Shown: positions 46,601-59,639 of the stretch, in pieces | Position numbering within the stretch: position 1 is the first letter of the stretch | Layout: every line of letters begins with the position of its first letter | DNA from: Phoenix dactylifera | Taxonomy: Eukaryota; Streptophyta; Magnoliopsida; Arecales; Arecaceae | Direction of reading: 5' to 3' | Assembly (NCBI RefSeq): GCF_009389715.1 | Contig: NC_052399.1 | Span: 27,041,146-27,105,145 of the forward strand | Length of the DNA: 64,000 nt | Position numbers and translations under genes: made by a program | Notes under the pieces: model-generated | Seen by the model: only the letters and a program-made list of their open reading frames with translations | The model's database searches: none | What the model was told of the DNA's origin: nothing

Positions 46601-49600
46601 TGGCCACCTTAACATATGGGAAGCAAAGGAAGAGTGGAAGAGCTTGTTTTTGTATGTCTTAAAACACACTGCTGCTTCCAAGCTCACCTACTATATCACC
46701 TGCTTGAAATAAACACACACACAGAAAGGTAGAACACACCCACTTTATATTAAATGTGGCTTCCAGAGCACAGCTTTTAGGGTGGTCAAGGCACATTTCA
46801 AGGGAGCAATTGGGCATATTGCTCAACTGGTGCAACATTCCATGTGTAAGCTTAATGGTAAAAAGTAACTTAAGGAAATGTAATAGCTTATGATCGCAAC
46901 AAATTGTATTGCAAGTAGAACAATTGGACCTTGATTCATCTAAAAATAGCATATAAAAAAATTGTTTCCTTTCGAAAGTTGATTGGGAAGGGACATGGAT
47001 GAATTTCTTGTCCTTGCTTTCTCTAAAAGCAGAGTAGAGATGGAATCTGGGCCATCGGATGTTGACATTCCTTGAAGTTCTTTCTTGAGAATGACATTCC
47101 TTGAACTTGATTTAATTGTTTTCTTCTGCTTTTTTCAAGGATCATCTTTGTTCTTGATTCCCTTGAACCTAGCTTTTCACATGGGCTGACTTACATCAGT
47201 CCCCCTTATCCAGTCCTCCATGCTCCCTTTTTCAGCTTTTCCATGACAACAATGCTGATGTTTTTTTCTCCCTCAGGCCCAAATAAGCTGTAACTCGGTG
47301 TTTGGAAACGATTACCAGGAGAAAAAACAAGATGAGAAGAGATGCATACCCTTCTCTTGGTAAGAAAGGAGACAGATCTTGTGAGGTCATTCATTTGGAA
47401 AAGAGTGACTCCTGCATTACTTGAGCATGACTAATGCATTTTTGTTTTGATGAAGTATCAATGAAGAAATATGTATCACCTCTTAAAACATGACTATTTT
47501 AATTATTAAATGTTTTTCTCATCCTTATTAGTAGATAATTTTCAGGTGGTTTGATATGAGAATTCGACGATGCAGCTTCGTGGATTAAACAACATTAGCC
47601 AATTGTTGCAAAATCATATGGAACAAATGCTCCTATCAAGCAACAAAGCCTCATGAGGAGTGCTATTGATATAATTGCGTGTTCAATTCTTCTTGTTTTG
47701 AATACCTAAAACATAGAAGTACCGATTTCTGCACATAACTATGACTGCATTTTATTTTTTATTTTTTGTTAAGTTGGACAAAATTCAATACTAAAGCCTA
47801 TGATATACTAGAGGAAATCAAATTAATCATTGAACATGATAGAAAATAATAGTTTGAGGGTGCATGTCATTTGCAACATTATCCAGCTCCTCTTCTCTAT
47901 ATTGATGGCTGTAGTTACGCTATTAAAATTCTATCGACAACAAATATTGTCTATTTCTTGGATTAAGAATAATGTGGTTTATTTATAAATTACATGAAGA
48001 GTATAAAAAAAAATAGTTGTGTTTTCTTTGAAACCTTTCCCTATATTATAGAAGGGTGTCCATCCACTACATGGAGCACCTAATTTAGCAACAAATCATA
48101 GAGAAACTGTAATCTCAATAGATAAAGTAACTACTAATTATTTTAGAGAAGTTAGATTATCTATATTATCATTTGGCATAAATAATCAAATTTAATAAGA
48201 AGAAAAATTTTAAATATTCAAAAAATATAGAAGAGCAGCAATGTGAACAATTAAAAGTTAGTTTAGGATAAGTATAGCTGTAAGTTTTTCTTTTCTTTTT
48301 AATAAAGAAAGATGATTCAAAAATTATATTGAACCAAAGGTCACAAACAAACAAAAGCTATTGAAAAATTAGTAAAATTGAAAATAAATTGAAGCAATAG
48401 AAGATGTATTTCAATTTACATAAAACATTAAATTTTTAAACCCAAATTTCAAATATGCATTGAATATGAAAGTTATTCAAGTAGAGACGTGTATATATTA
48501 GAAGAATAATGAATGCATATTGTAGTCTCAATGACACAATATTTTCAATTTGAACTTGCTCAATCATATAAATTCTTAAATTTTTCAACCATACAAATTA
48601 TGTTCAAATCTAGGGGTGGAAATAAATCAAGCCAGGTGAGGTGTGGTTCAAGCTAGAATAGGTTTGGTACATAAACTCAGCTATCTACGCCAAATCTATT
48701 TATAATTGAGCTAAAAAGAATAAACCATAACCAACTTGTTTATTTTTGATAGACCCGATATCTAAGGCACCAACCAATTAGTGCTTCAATTGTCAAATGC
48801 ACACAATGGTAAATGGAAATAGAATAGAGTCAAAAATAGGGAATCAAAGATTCTATATTCAAATAAAGTATAAAAATTAAATAAATTTTTTTTGTAGAGA
48901 ACAAAATATATAAATCCTAAATATTTTCCTTCCATTTTTCTCTATGTTATATCTTATTCATTCTTTTAACAACAATTAGTAATATGAACAACCTATCAAG
49001 CTAAATCAGTCCTTTATTAGGCCATGGCTCACTGCCCAATCATCAATATCCTAAAGTTTGTGGATTGATTTTAAGAATATGATTAACCTATGGTGACCCA
49101 TCGAGTTGGAGGACCAAATTCATGCATGACCAACTTATAATTGATTCATCTAGAATAACCTAAACCTAACCCAATTATAAAGGACCCTTGTGAAAACTTA
49201 TTTATTTTGTGAGTTTGGGTAGGTTTGGTAGGTCCAAGTCAAAAATAGCTATTCAAATGTCATGAATTCTCATTGTATTTTTAATTTAGAAAATAAATCT
49301 AAATATATCACCATCATATTTAAGACGTCTCATAATTTCTTTTTGTGAAGAAATATGTACGTATCTGATATCTCTTGATTCTTTTTAAAAAGTGAAATAT
49401 TTCACCTTTGGAATTTGAATTTAATTAGAAACTCACCTATTTTGTTTAGAAAAGGCAATAATTGTTCTCTATCCATATTATATATAAAAAAATAAAGATA
49501 TCACCTTCTGGATTCAAAATGAGGATCTCTTTCTAAAAATGAAAACAAGGATGTGAGGCTTTTTGGCTAGACCTATAGAGAAGAATTTTCTGCATATATG

Positions 49601-52600
49601 TATCCTTATAATCTCCCATATTGCATATTTTATTTTCACAAACATGTTGTTTACATATATACCCTTACAAAGCTTATCTTTTTTGCATACATATCCTGAC
49701 AATTAACTTTGTACCACAGCCATTTACCTGTTAGATGACCAAATTACCTACCAACGAGTTGCAAGGGTTTATGATTTGAGCTATGATTTGGCCGACCTCC
49801 AAGTCATTTTTTTCTCTTTTATCCTAAAAAATATCAAATTAAAAATTAAAAAAAAAAATGACATATTTAAAGAGAGGCGAAGATGGGGTATCAGTTGGGC
49901 CCTTAGTGGGAGCAACTTGAAGGCAAAGAAGGAGGAAGAGGAGGAGATGAGAGGTAGTAAAGACTAAGAAAAAGAGCACCTAGCCCCATGGTGATGTCCC
50001 TTTTTTAAGATATGTTGTAAGATCTAGAATAAGAAACCAATATTATCAACCATAAGTATCACATCATCATCCTTTAGGACGACAAAGTCCTGATAGAGTA
50101 TGCCCTTGAGGTCAAAAAGTTTTAAGCTTTGGTAGTAACAGAAAGGGGGGGAGGAGGGTTCAAAAAAGAGGAGCGAGGGGGAGGAGGGTTCAGATTAGGT
50201 AAGAGGAAAAGTGAGGCCTCAGTTAGTTGAGCTAGTTTGTACATGCCATGAGGACTAGTCCAATCTCATAGTGACACCACAAGTCATTTTGTCAAAAAAG
50301 GCCATGTTTGCATTGGCGGTAGAAATGAAGAAGGGATTGGCGATGGCAATGAAGGATGGAGAGAGGAATTTGATGGTAACCATGACCAAGGCATGGCTAA
50401 GGAGATGAGGGTTAGGGCACTAGTGAAGAAAGGGGAAAAAGAAAAAGAACAAATAATAGAGTGGAATCTTCAAGGAATTTCGGTCATTTGAATAAAAATA
50501 TAGTTTTAATTGAAGGCTGGTGTAGTTAGACTAAAATTATACAAGTGACTACAAAAACAAGTGTATTGTTGCAAAAAAGTAGGCTTTGTAAATGTATATA
50601 TACAAATAAAATTTTATGAGGTTAAATATACAATATGAAAAATGTAAGGGTATATATATTAAAAACTCAGAAGTTTTTTTTTTTTTTTTTTGTGAGAACT
50701 ATGATTCAGTAAAGTTGGACAAAATTGGGTACGGGTAAGATTAAACATAGGTAGGTCTTTTTTAGCAATGCAAGAAACTTTGTTGAATCTTCAAATTGGT
50801 TATCTTGATTTATTAGTGATATGTAAAAGTTTATCCCTAATAGAAATTAACCTTAGACTCAAGTTGCTTGATCGCAAGATCTGACATAGGTTAGAATTTA
50901 TTTTAATACTATAGGCATAATTTTAAAAAATTTGTTCATAGAAAATGTAAAATTAATTGATTTTGTGTAAATAATTGTCTAGTTGCCATTTCATCATTCT
51001 GTAAGGATTCCTTTAAAAATAAATTGATAATTTATAAAATCTAAAAAAGTAATTCCTTATAAGACTCAAAAAAACTATTTTACATAAAATGAAATCTTAT
51101 GCTATTTGTTTTAGTACAAATATTGATAGATAATCAGACATCACATCTAGTGCTATTATAACCTATTAGTAACCTTAAAAAATGTTAAGTTTATGAATTT
51201 ACTTAGTGTATGATAGTTGGCTTGATGTTAACTAGTTGTGAGGGTGTATGTCAAACATTGTAGACCTTACATATTCAACTATGCTTCAACATAGAAAAAT
51301 AAATAATTAGACTATTGTTGTCAAACATATCACAACTTCTAATTATGATATGCATTTATTTATTTTGTACAAAAAAAAGATTAAGTTCTTCGTAGGATAA
51401 ACTTCAATGCAATCAAACAGTAAAATGTGGTTAGCTCCTTCAAGTTATTATGCCAGCAGAAGTTTTAATTAGTAGATAATGCTCCCCCAGTAACCCAACC
51501 AGGAGCTCTATTTTTTTTGCAATACATCTATGATGCATCAAAGCTCAAAATAGAGGGTAAAAGTTGGCATATTCAGGAAGAATGGGGTGATAAGGGATTG
51601 GATCCTTTCTATCTCATCTAGTAGAAAAAAAATAAAAAACATTTCACTTATTTTGTCTACTATATTACCTATAAATCAAAATTTATTAATGACTAATATA
51701 TCATTAAACTATAATCTTGAGCTAACTTTTCTATAGGCATTACATATAATAAGATACTTTGCTTTCCTTTCAATGTAGCAAATAATACTCTATAAGTAAC
51801 ATGCTGCCACTTTTAAAAATTTTCCTATATATATATTGTTCATTGCTTGACTTGAACTAATTTAGAAGAATTAGATTATTATGTTTCTATTTCTCTTTCA
51901 AAGAAAATATAAATCTTTGTCTTTTAGATGAAGTGGTAGTTATTTTTTGAATTTTTATCGTTGCATTTATGTATGCAGAAGACACTAACAATTGGGATAA
52001 AAATGTGATTAGAAAAATTTATAGTGTAAGTCACTAAAATTAGCTTGATTTCTTGATTCACGTTATAGCTTTTAAATAAATTAACCACTAATTAACCATA
52101 AAAGGCTGATCCAGAACCTAAGTTAGTATCTTGTTGATCGTGAAGCAAAAAAGATTGCTTGACTTTTCCTCAACTTAACTATAGCAATTCCATGAAACTT
52201 TCCTTTACATTTAATTTCTGAAAGCACTTCAACATTTGCAACTTTTTGTGGATCCCATCACAAATACTTCTAGTATGACCTGTTATTTTTTATCAGAACA
52301 AGTTAGCCTGGTTTTGATCAGGTCTAGTCAACTTCCACCATCGTAGTACATAGAGTTATTTTTGCAATAAAAAAAATTGATCTGAAATGCCTAAAAGTTT
52401 TTGGTTAAACCACTTTAGTCTTTCGAGACACTTAGATTGCAACAAGCATGCCCAAGACGAATCAAAATAATGGATCCTCATCCAATCAGGTCATTGGAAT
52501 CGGGACTGGAACTGGGCATACAAGTAGTGAATATTTATATGACAATAAGATCTAACATGTTGCTTGAATCAGAATGGAAAGATTGTGGGAGTATAATGTG

Positions 52601-53540
52601 TACTTGATATATCATTATGACATCGATCACCAAGCTCTCTCCAATCAATTGTTTGATTAATTTTCAGACAATTAATTTGAGCTCATCTGATATGGTAGTT
52701 TCTCTTAGAGGGTGTGATGGGTTCAAAATTCCTCAAGCAATTGTTTGGAAACTTTTACAAAGGATATACCACGAGATCGGAACAAATTTTATCATAAAAA
52801 CAAAAAGATTAATGTTGAAATTAATAGGAAAGAAAAACACTAAGAATGCATCTAGATATGTCCATGGATAACATCACATATCATTATAATTTCAGTACTA
52901 TTAACATGAAAACCTTGTTCAGATCCGCATGGTTGTCAGGCCAGCAATCTTAGATTGTGGTTTATAACTGCGTTTCGTTTTTTTTTTTTTGTTAAGACAG
53001 GTGGATCATACTTGACAAGTACGGATACATCTAATAAAATCAAAAAAACAGAATACCTCGAAATGACAGAGGCAACTACCCATCACCAGCCTACAGGATA
53101 CTATCAAAATAATTGGCTACATAAGCGCCACTCAATCTGCAATCCATTAAATTTACAGAAAATATGCTTGTTTTAGAAGGCTTCTCCGTCCCATAACTAC
53201 GTATTCCCGCATGATGGAATACGCTGCGGAAAAAAAAAAAAAAAAAAAAAAACAAAAACACACAGACAGGACACACGTAACAAAAGCCAAAACATACCCC
53301 ACTACGGAGGCATCCCTCTCCCGCCACCTCCATAACAATCACCACCACCATCACCTTCCCCTCTTCCCGAGGCAGCAACATTGACAAAGAGAAAAATAAA
53401 GGAAAACGCAAAGCAAAGCTGACCCTCCTCGCCTGTTGCTCTGCTCCCCTTGGCACCTTTAACTTTATTCCCCTTTCTTCTTTTTTCTCCTCCTCTACGG
53501 CTCTACCCTTCCTCCCTAGAAAACCCAATCCCCCGTCCCT
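43700..53540. other. Long AT-rich intergenic region
   Basis: Nearly 10 kb without a supported gene. Short frames (for example 45063-45245, 46494-46712, 49776-49967, 52617-52871 and 52955-53176) give no recognisable protein and none has splice or promoter support. Poly-A, poly-T and microsatellite tracts are frequent (for example an ATTT run near 45465-45487 and an A run near 53229-53252). From about 53280 the plus strand becomes strongly pyrimidine-rich, which is the start of the promoter and leader of the AAA-ATPase gene. Confidence 0.5.
45170..45290 (+). repeat. Dispersed repeat fragment, copy 1
   Basis: CCACCACTGGATCATTCAC and, further on, CTTTGAGAT with TTTGTGCAG match a block at 60757-60802 in the same order. 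The sequence lies outside any gene. The nature of the repeat is unknown; it may be the end of an old transposon. Confidence 0.4.
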
Positions 53541-53542
53541 TT

Positions 53543-53549
53543 TATAACT
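53543..53549 (+). promoter_or_regulatory. TATA box of the AAA-ATPase gene
   Basis: TATAACT in a pyrimidine-rich promoter lies 141 bp upstream of the ATG, predicting a 5' UTR of about 110 bases. Confidence 0.6.
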
Positions 53550-53683
53550 CCTTACCCACGCTCTCCAGCCCATCTCCACATCCAAACAAAGTACCACTTC
53601 CCACAACAAGACAAAGCCCCCCCTCTCGTAAGTAGTAGTGATCGTAGCAGTAGTAGTAGGATAAGAAGAAGATCACAAACAAA

Positions 53684-55294
53684 ATGGAGCTTCTCTCGCA
53701 AATGTGGTCACTCCTTGGCCTCCTTACGGTCCTCCAAAACGTTCTCCCCTCCCAACTCCTCTCGCTGCTCCATTCTCTCTGGCAGTCCCTCCAGGACTCC
53801 CTCACTCCATACTCCTACTTCGACGTCCCGGAATTCCTTGGCTCCTCCGCCGTCGAGCCCAACGACCTCTACCGCCAGGTCCACCTCTACCTCCACCAAT
53901 CCCTCCTCCACTCCCCCACCCCTTCTTCGGCTCCATTGCCACGCCTCACCCTCTCCCTCCCACGCGGCGCCGGCGGCGACCCCTCCGCCGCAGCCGCCAA
54001 CCCGGTGCTCTCCCTATCCCCGAACCACTCCCTCGAGGACTCCTTCGCGGGCCACCGCCTCGTCTGGACGCACCACTCCGACACCCTCCAGGACTCCCTC
54101 GAGGAGCGGCGCTCCTTCGCCCTCCGCCTCCCGAAGCGCGCCCCCGCCTCCGCCCTCCTCCGCACCTACCTCGCCCACCTCTCCGCGGCTGCCGACGCCC
54201 TCGAGCGCTCCTCCCGCCCCCGCCGCCTCCACACCAACTCCCCCCGCGGCGGCCCCCCGTCCTGGTCCTCCGTCCCCTTCCGTCACCCCGCCACCTTCGC
54301 CACCCTCGCCCTCGACCCCGCCCTCAAGTCCCGCCTCCTCGCCGACCTCTCCGCCTTCGCCGCCGGTAGGGACTTCTACCGCCGCACCGGCCGCCCCTGG
54401 AAGCGCGGCTACCTCCTCCATGGTCCACCCGGATCCGGCAAGTCCTCCCTCATCGCCGCCATGGCCAACCACCTCCGTTACGACGTATACGACCTCGAGC
54501 TCACACGCGTCTCCCACAACTCCGACCTCCGCTCCCTCCTCATCCAGACCAACAACCGCTCTCTCATCGTCATCGAAGACATCGACTGCTCGCTCGAACT
54601 GACCGGCGACCGCCGCCGGTCAACCAAGTCCACCACCGCAACCTCCGATGCCAGAAGCAGAAAGAAAAGGCAGCGGCTCCAATCCTACGAAGATTCCGAC
54701 AGCATCAATGATGGCTGCGGCGATGACAGCGACGGGAGGGTGACGCTGTCGGGGCTGCTGAATTTTACGGACGGGCTGTGGTCGTGCTGCGGGGAGGAGA
54801 GGATAATAGTGTTCACGACGAATTATGCGGACGGGGTGGACCCGGCGCTGCTGCGGGCGGGGAGGATGGACGTGCACCTGAGGCTGGGAGCCTGCGGGGC
54901 CCACGCGGTGAGGGAGCTGGTGGAGAGGTTCGTCGGGGTGGCGGAGCACGAGCTGCTGGGGGTGGCGGAGAGCTGCGTCCGGGCAGGGGCGGAGATGACG
55001 CCGGCGGAGGTGGGGGAGGTGCTGCTGAGGAACCGGGAGGACCCGGAGAAGGCCGTGAGGGAGCTGGTAGCGGAGCTGCAGGCGAGGGTGCGTCACGGGG
55101 GTGGTGGTGGGAATGGAGGGGGAGAGGAGGAGGAGGGATGGGAGGAGAGGGAGGAAGGGTCGCCTACGGAGAGCTGGGAGGGGTCGCCGGAGAAGGTGGG
55201 GAGGAAGGGGAGGGCCGGATGGGAGCGGAGGGTGAGGTTTCTAGGCCGGCTCAAGAGTTTGACCAAGTCGGATTCTGGGAGAAGGGGGGTGTAG
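53684..55294 (+). CDS. BCS1-type AAA-ATPase, At5g57480-like (536 aa)
   Basis: An intronless gene. The N-terminal hydrophobic stretch (about residues 6-30) is a likely membrane anchor. Residues about 25-115 fit the AAA-ATPase-associated domain of the plant BCS1-like family (SYFDVPEF, NDLYRQVHLYL). The AAA core has Walker A GPPGSGKSS at 247, a Walker B region IVIEDIDC with Glu298 and Asp299, sensor-1 TTNYAD at 378, and an arginine-finger region DPALLRAGRMD near 386-396. Between Walker B and sensor 1 is a low-complexity, basic then acidic insertion (about 310-348). The C-terminal tail is Gly/Glu-rich. Members of this family sit in mitochondrial, ER or other membranes and are linked to stress responses; the exact compartment is not clear from the sequence. 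Codon usage switches from C-ending to G-ending near 54725. The long overlapping frames on both strands are shadows. Confidence 0.92.
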   Translation: MELLSQMWSLLGLLTVLQNVLPSQLLSLLHSLWQSLQDSLTPYSYFDVPEFLGSSAVEPNDLYRQVHLYLHQSLLHSPTPSSAPLPRLTLSLPRGAGGDPSAAAANPVLSLSPNHSLEDSFAGHRLVWTHHSDTLQDSLEERRSFALRLPKRAPASALLRTYLAHLSAAADALERSSRPRRLHTNSPRGGPPSWSSVPFRHPATFATLALDPALKSRLLADLSAFAAGRDFYRRTGRPWKRGYLLHGPPGSGKSSLIAAMANHLRYDVYDLELTRVSHNSDLRSLLIQTNNRSLIVIEDIDCSLELTGDRRRSTKSTTATSDARSRKKRQRLQSYEDSDSINDGCGDDSDGRVTLSGLLNFTDGLWSCCGEERIIVFTTNYADGVDPALLRAGRMDVHLRLGACGAHAVRELVERFVGVAEHELLGVAESCVRAGAEMTPAEVGEVLLRNREDPEKAVRELVAELQARVRHGGGGGNGGGEEEEGWEEREEGSPTESWEGSPEKVGRKGRAGWERRVRFLGRLKSLTKSDSGRRGV

Positions 55295-56384
55295 AATTTA
55301 CATTAGTGGTTAATTGTGACTTGATGGGGGGAGTCTCTTCTTGCTGTAAAATTTGTGTTAGCTTTTGTTGTGAGATAATTTTGTTAGAGAGCTTTTGTTT
55401 TCTATGTACAATTAAGTAGTATGATTGTTTAGCTTCCATCTTTTTTGTGGAGTACTCTACTATCATTTAGGCTCAATCTTGGCATAAGATTATCACTTCT
55501 AAATTATGTGGGCTGCGAGTTTGTTACTCTTATCCTAGGAAGCATGAAATGGTTGAAATGGTTTACACTCGAATTGTGAATCAATTCGAGTTCTTCCGCA
55601 AATATGGGATCGGTTTTGCATAGGCTTGCAGGTGTTATTTTGTTCATGATTTTTTTTAATGAAACTGGATGATTAAGATGTATAGATGGTTTTATTATCC
55701 TCAACAAAATCTCGTTAGTTTTGAGCTCTATTTCTAAGTTCTTGATGGCTATCCAAGTCAATTATTCATACCATTCACCACATTTCAAGTATAAAGAAAA
55801 ATCAACATTTAGACAAGTAATTATAGTTTCCTCATCCTAACCTTTTGATTGATATATTTATATACATTTTGGTTTGTCATTGCAAATTTTTTGTTTGGTG
55901 ATTACGGGATGTGTTGGCATTAGGTTCCCAAAACACTCGGTTTGTTCTCGGAGCAATTTAATGTCATAAAATATGATGCAAAATGTGAATCATGAACTTG
56001 AATTCCCATCATGTAGTTCCACTACATGGGAAAAGAATAGTTGTCTTCTCGGTGGAATTGGTTTAGCAATGGAGGTAATCGATGCGTTCAGCTTTTATAA
56101 TGCTAGAGCAACGGAAGGTGGACCACTTAAACCAATTGAGTGCAGAGGGAAGTTGGAGACGGTGAGAAGAATCTAACTAGACGAACTCAGTGTTGTTGCA
56201 CTAGCTCTCGTCTTAGTATGCCATGAAATCAAGGTCATCGTGCAATTTTTTCTCGTTGGGAGAAAGGAAGAAAAAGAGGCATGACATTGCAAACAAATTG
56301 CAGGTAGATCATAAAGTTTTCATTTAATGAAAAGAGTAATCTTGATTTTGCACATTGCACCGGTGGAGGAGAAATAGAGATTAA
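55295..56384. other. 3' UTR of the AAA-ATPase gene and intergenic DNA
   Basis: The first 100-150 bases are the probable 3' UTR. The rest is AT-rich and no gene is seen; frames at 55504-55761 (minus) and 55973-56176 (plus) have no recognisable domain. Confidence 0.5.
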
Positions 56385-56935
56385 TGTTGCTCGGATTCGC
56401 GATCCCTAAAATTTCCCCCGATAACTCAACCCGCCAATCAAACGACAACACATGTTCAGCAAAATCAATGACATCAAATCTCCAAACAATCAGTATCATC
56501 GGTTACAACTCGACACGATCTCAATACACCCAAAAAGGCATATCGTGACTAACCAACAGATAAGAAAAGTGTTTGATCACGGCGCACTTAAAAAGAAATA
56601 TCCCAACTGTTCCGATCAATAGATAAGGAAGGAGCTCAACTGCTCACCTATAGATCGTGCAATCCCAATCACTCAGATTCACATTCTCTCCTCTATAAAT
56701 ACTAGGCACAGGGATCCCCAGATATAGAGAAAACCTGAATATCACACTCTCATACTTCAATTTTTTTTTATCTCTCCTGTTTTCTCTCAAAATTTTGCCT
56801 GGCCTAATCATCAGAAGGTTTACAATCAGATACATTCCAACGACCTCTAATCATTTTTTGTGATTGCAGAACAACTCCAGCATCGTGCTACGCTCCTCTA
56901 AGTCAACCGAGCAGATTGGTGCATCCACCTATTAA
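56385..56935 (+). mobile_element. LTR-like sequence, probably a decayed solo LTR
   Basis: The sequence starts near TGTTGCTCGG (about 56385), has a TATAAAT box at 56694-56700 after a GC-richer stretch, and continues with a pyrimidine-rich leader and a GTGATTGCAGAACAACTCC block. This is the general layout of U3, R and U5 in plant Ty3/gypsy LTRs. No partner copy, primer site or target duplication was found, so the borders are estimates. It could instead be the promoter of an unrecognised gene. Confidence 0.35.
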
Positions 56936-59639
56936 GTTGGGTTTTGAGTAGCAACAGAAATCAAAAGAGAGAAGGTAACAAGAACTCCAAAATGTGAATG
57001 AGCAAGATAGAATGGCAAATGAACAATCACATATTTCCAAACCTTCAACAAGCCCGTTATCGGCCTACTCTTTGCTAAGCCAGACCCAGCAGAGCCCTGG
57101 CCCATTTCATTAAACATCTATGACAAATGTCAGATTACTTGATTGGTCATGGTTTGTTCCTTTTATTTATGGTATCAAAGTTTCTTTATTCTTATTTCTA
57201 TTCCATCAGTAATTTTATTTTTTTAAAAAACAAATTGGGGCCAAATAAAATGTAACAAAAAATCATGAAATTCTAGAATATCCTAAACACTTGGATGGGC
57301 CTTTTCACTCAAGAAAACTCCTAGCCTAATTGCTGAGCAACAATCAAAACCCAGGCCTAGTCTATAAGAAAGATCGGTATTTTGTGCTAGCAACTAGCCC
57401 AAACTTTGGGAACACTGGTCCAAATGGTGGATAAGGGATCCTCTCCCGTAATCCATAGCCATCCATGATTTGCATGATGGCCATGATTGAATGAGCCCCA
57501 CGGGATACGGGATACATGGGGTTTGCCTCACGGGGCTGCATAAAACTTATCCAATCACCACCGTCTCATTAATAGAAAGTGCTTGTGCATGCTAAAAGTA
57601 TGAGATATGAATATTTCTTCTGATGGGATGAGGAGCAACACTTAAGTGATCATAAGAATGAAATACATTAATCATAATAATTTTTTTAATGGAAATATTT
57701 TAAAAAAAATCTTGTTTATTATTGGTATAATGCTTCACCAAAAAAATGTTTAGCCATCGAAGGAAAGAATTTCGCATGCAATTAGTGGTTTAAAGAAAAA
57801 AAGAACATACAAAATGGATGTTCACACCATCCAACAAAGGCTCATGCAATAAATATTCATATCATCCAACAAAGGCTCACAAGAACTGTATGGTTGATTT
57901 CTATAAGTCGTTCAAAGTTGCAGAATTTTTCTAAAAATTGATATGTTTTTGTTCTCAAAAGTTGTTCATGTTTAATAAATTACTGCAAATTTTATAGACC
58001 ACACTATTTAGCTTATCTACTCCTTTTAATAATTCAAACCAAGCTTTGTCTAGGATCCAACCTTGAGTTTTAGAAGTGCAACTCAACTAATTTTTCCACA
58101 TTTTTCTTAACAAATATCATGTTTTATTTACAAATTTTTGTTGCTTAAGATGAATACAAAAAATTAATGAGATATCGGAGCAAATCAAACTATCTTCTGA
58201 ATTGTCAATTTGATAAATTATCATTGTTGTTTATTGGATAAATCATAATTGGGGTGACTATAGTTAAGTATGCAGAAGCATAGGATTAAAAATCCGCACG
58301 AAACTAGGGGTTGGACAAGAATATGTTAGACCAAAGTTGAGAGGTAAAATAGAAAGGAGCCTATAACTTTATTTCATCCTCGCTCATAAAATAAAATTTG
58401 TCATGGTAAGGTGACTGAGGTGAGCTAAAACAGAAATGAGTCTATAACTGTATTTCACTCTTGCTCATGAAATAAAATTAATTGGGGTATTATATTTTAG
58501 GAACTCATTACTAGCACAGGAAGCTGAAAGAAAAAAAAAAGTCGGCAATAACTAGCACTTTTATCAAACGTCGACTTGATATTGCAAAAAATCATACTGC
58601 TGATTAATCAGCGATATTTTTATATATGTTGCTGAAGTCTTTTTTTTTGTAGGTTTTTTTATATTTACTGATATTTTAGAAAATCCACAAATATCTTTAG
58701 CAGCACTCAAATGTCACAGAAAGGAAAGGTAATAGGGAATATAATGAATAGTGGCAGAATACCAGAAATCTCAATTGTAATGATTACTTTTATATTTTAT
58801 GATACCTATATAATTTACTTTGTCAAATACGTTTCTACAATATTTTTATGTACCGGTGATAATTATTTTTAATGATCGTTGTTTCATTCAACCTATATAG
58901 AATATGTTTGAAATAAACGCTATATTCATTAATGTATTATACAATGACACATCATAGAGCAAGAATTATGAAATAGAAAGGGTAGCTAAAACCATTCATA
59001 AAAAACAATAATTATTTTAATGATATATTTTAAGAACATCAATAGCATCCAACAAATCCAAATTTACAATATAAATTGCATTCTTAAACTAAAAGTACAA
59101 ACATCCTATAAAAGTGACCAACCATAAATACTCATTACAATTCATTAGAGAATATCTACACAACTCTAGAAAAAAAAATAAATCCAAAGTAATTCACCCG
59201 ATGCCTAAGTAGGCACACAGTAAAGTAAAAATAAATTAAGTATTTAGACCATAATTATGCAAATTCATATACAAAAATAATAAAATAATTTATAAAGCAT
59301 ATTATATCAATAAGTTTATTACAAAAATCGAAAACCATACAATGTCTACTCCAACAACATCTTCAATTCTTCCATATTGTCTGTCAGGCCTTATCATAGG
59401 CTCCTTATCCACTTTTGCATCTTAACATATATCTTCCAAAATTAAGTTTTCAGTAGATTCTTTCCCACAACTTTATTTAGGTGTTTGCTCGTAAGAGTCC
59501 TTACTATCACATCAAAATAAAGCATTTAATTCGAAACTCTTTATCACAAATTTGTTTCCTTCCTGTAAATAAAAATTCATATGTAATAATATAATAAAAA
59601 ATAGCTTGGCTGATCAATTTATAAAGATAAATCATGCAA
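56936..59639. other. AT-rich intergenic DNA
   Basis: No gene is supported. A short imperfect tandem duplication (CATCCAACAAAGGCTCA twice) lies at about 57828-57879. A block near 57493-57538 has AGCCCC and GGGGCT arms flanking CACGGGATACGGGATAC, which could form a weak hairpin. Confidence 0.5.

Noticed and set aside
46494-46712. 72-codon frame MAVFWAKQISGTVTQEDLES and onward
   Set aside because: The product looks protein-like but no family was recognised, and there is no promoter or splice support.
48612-49250. AGGGGTGGAAATAAATCAAGC, like the start of some non-autonomous transposons
   Set aside because: No matching inverted end was found downstream.
53091-53609. 172-codon minus-strand frame upstream of the AAA-ATPase
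   Set aside because: It is antisense to the pyrimidine-rich promoter and leader, with a long homopolymer-encoded Phe run and no known domain.
53704-55419. Long Pro/Arg-, Ser- or Gly-rich frames overlapping the AAA-ATPase on both strands
   Set aside because: They are low-complexity shadows of the extreme codon bias; only the 53684 frame carries Walker A, Walker B and sensor motifs.
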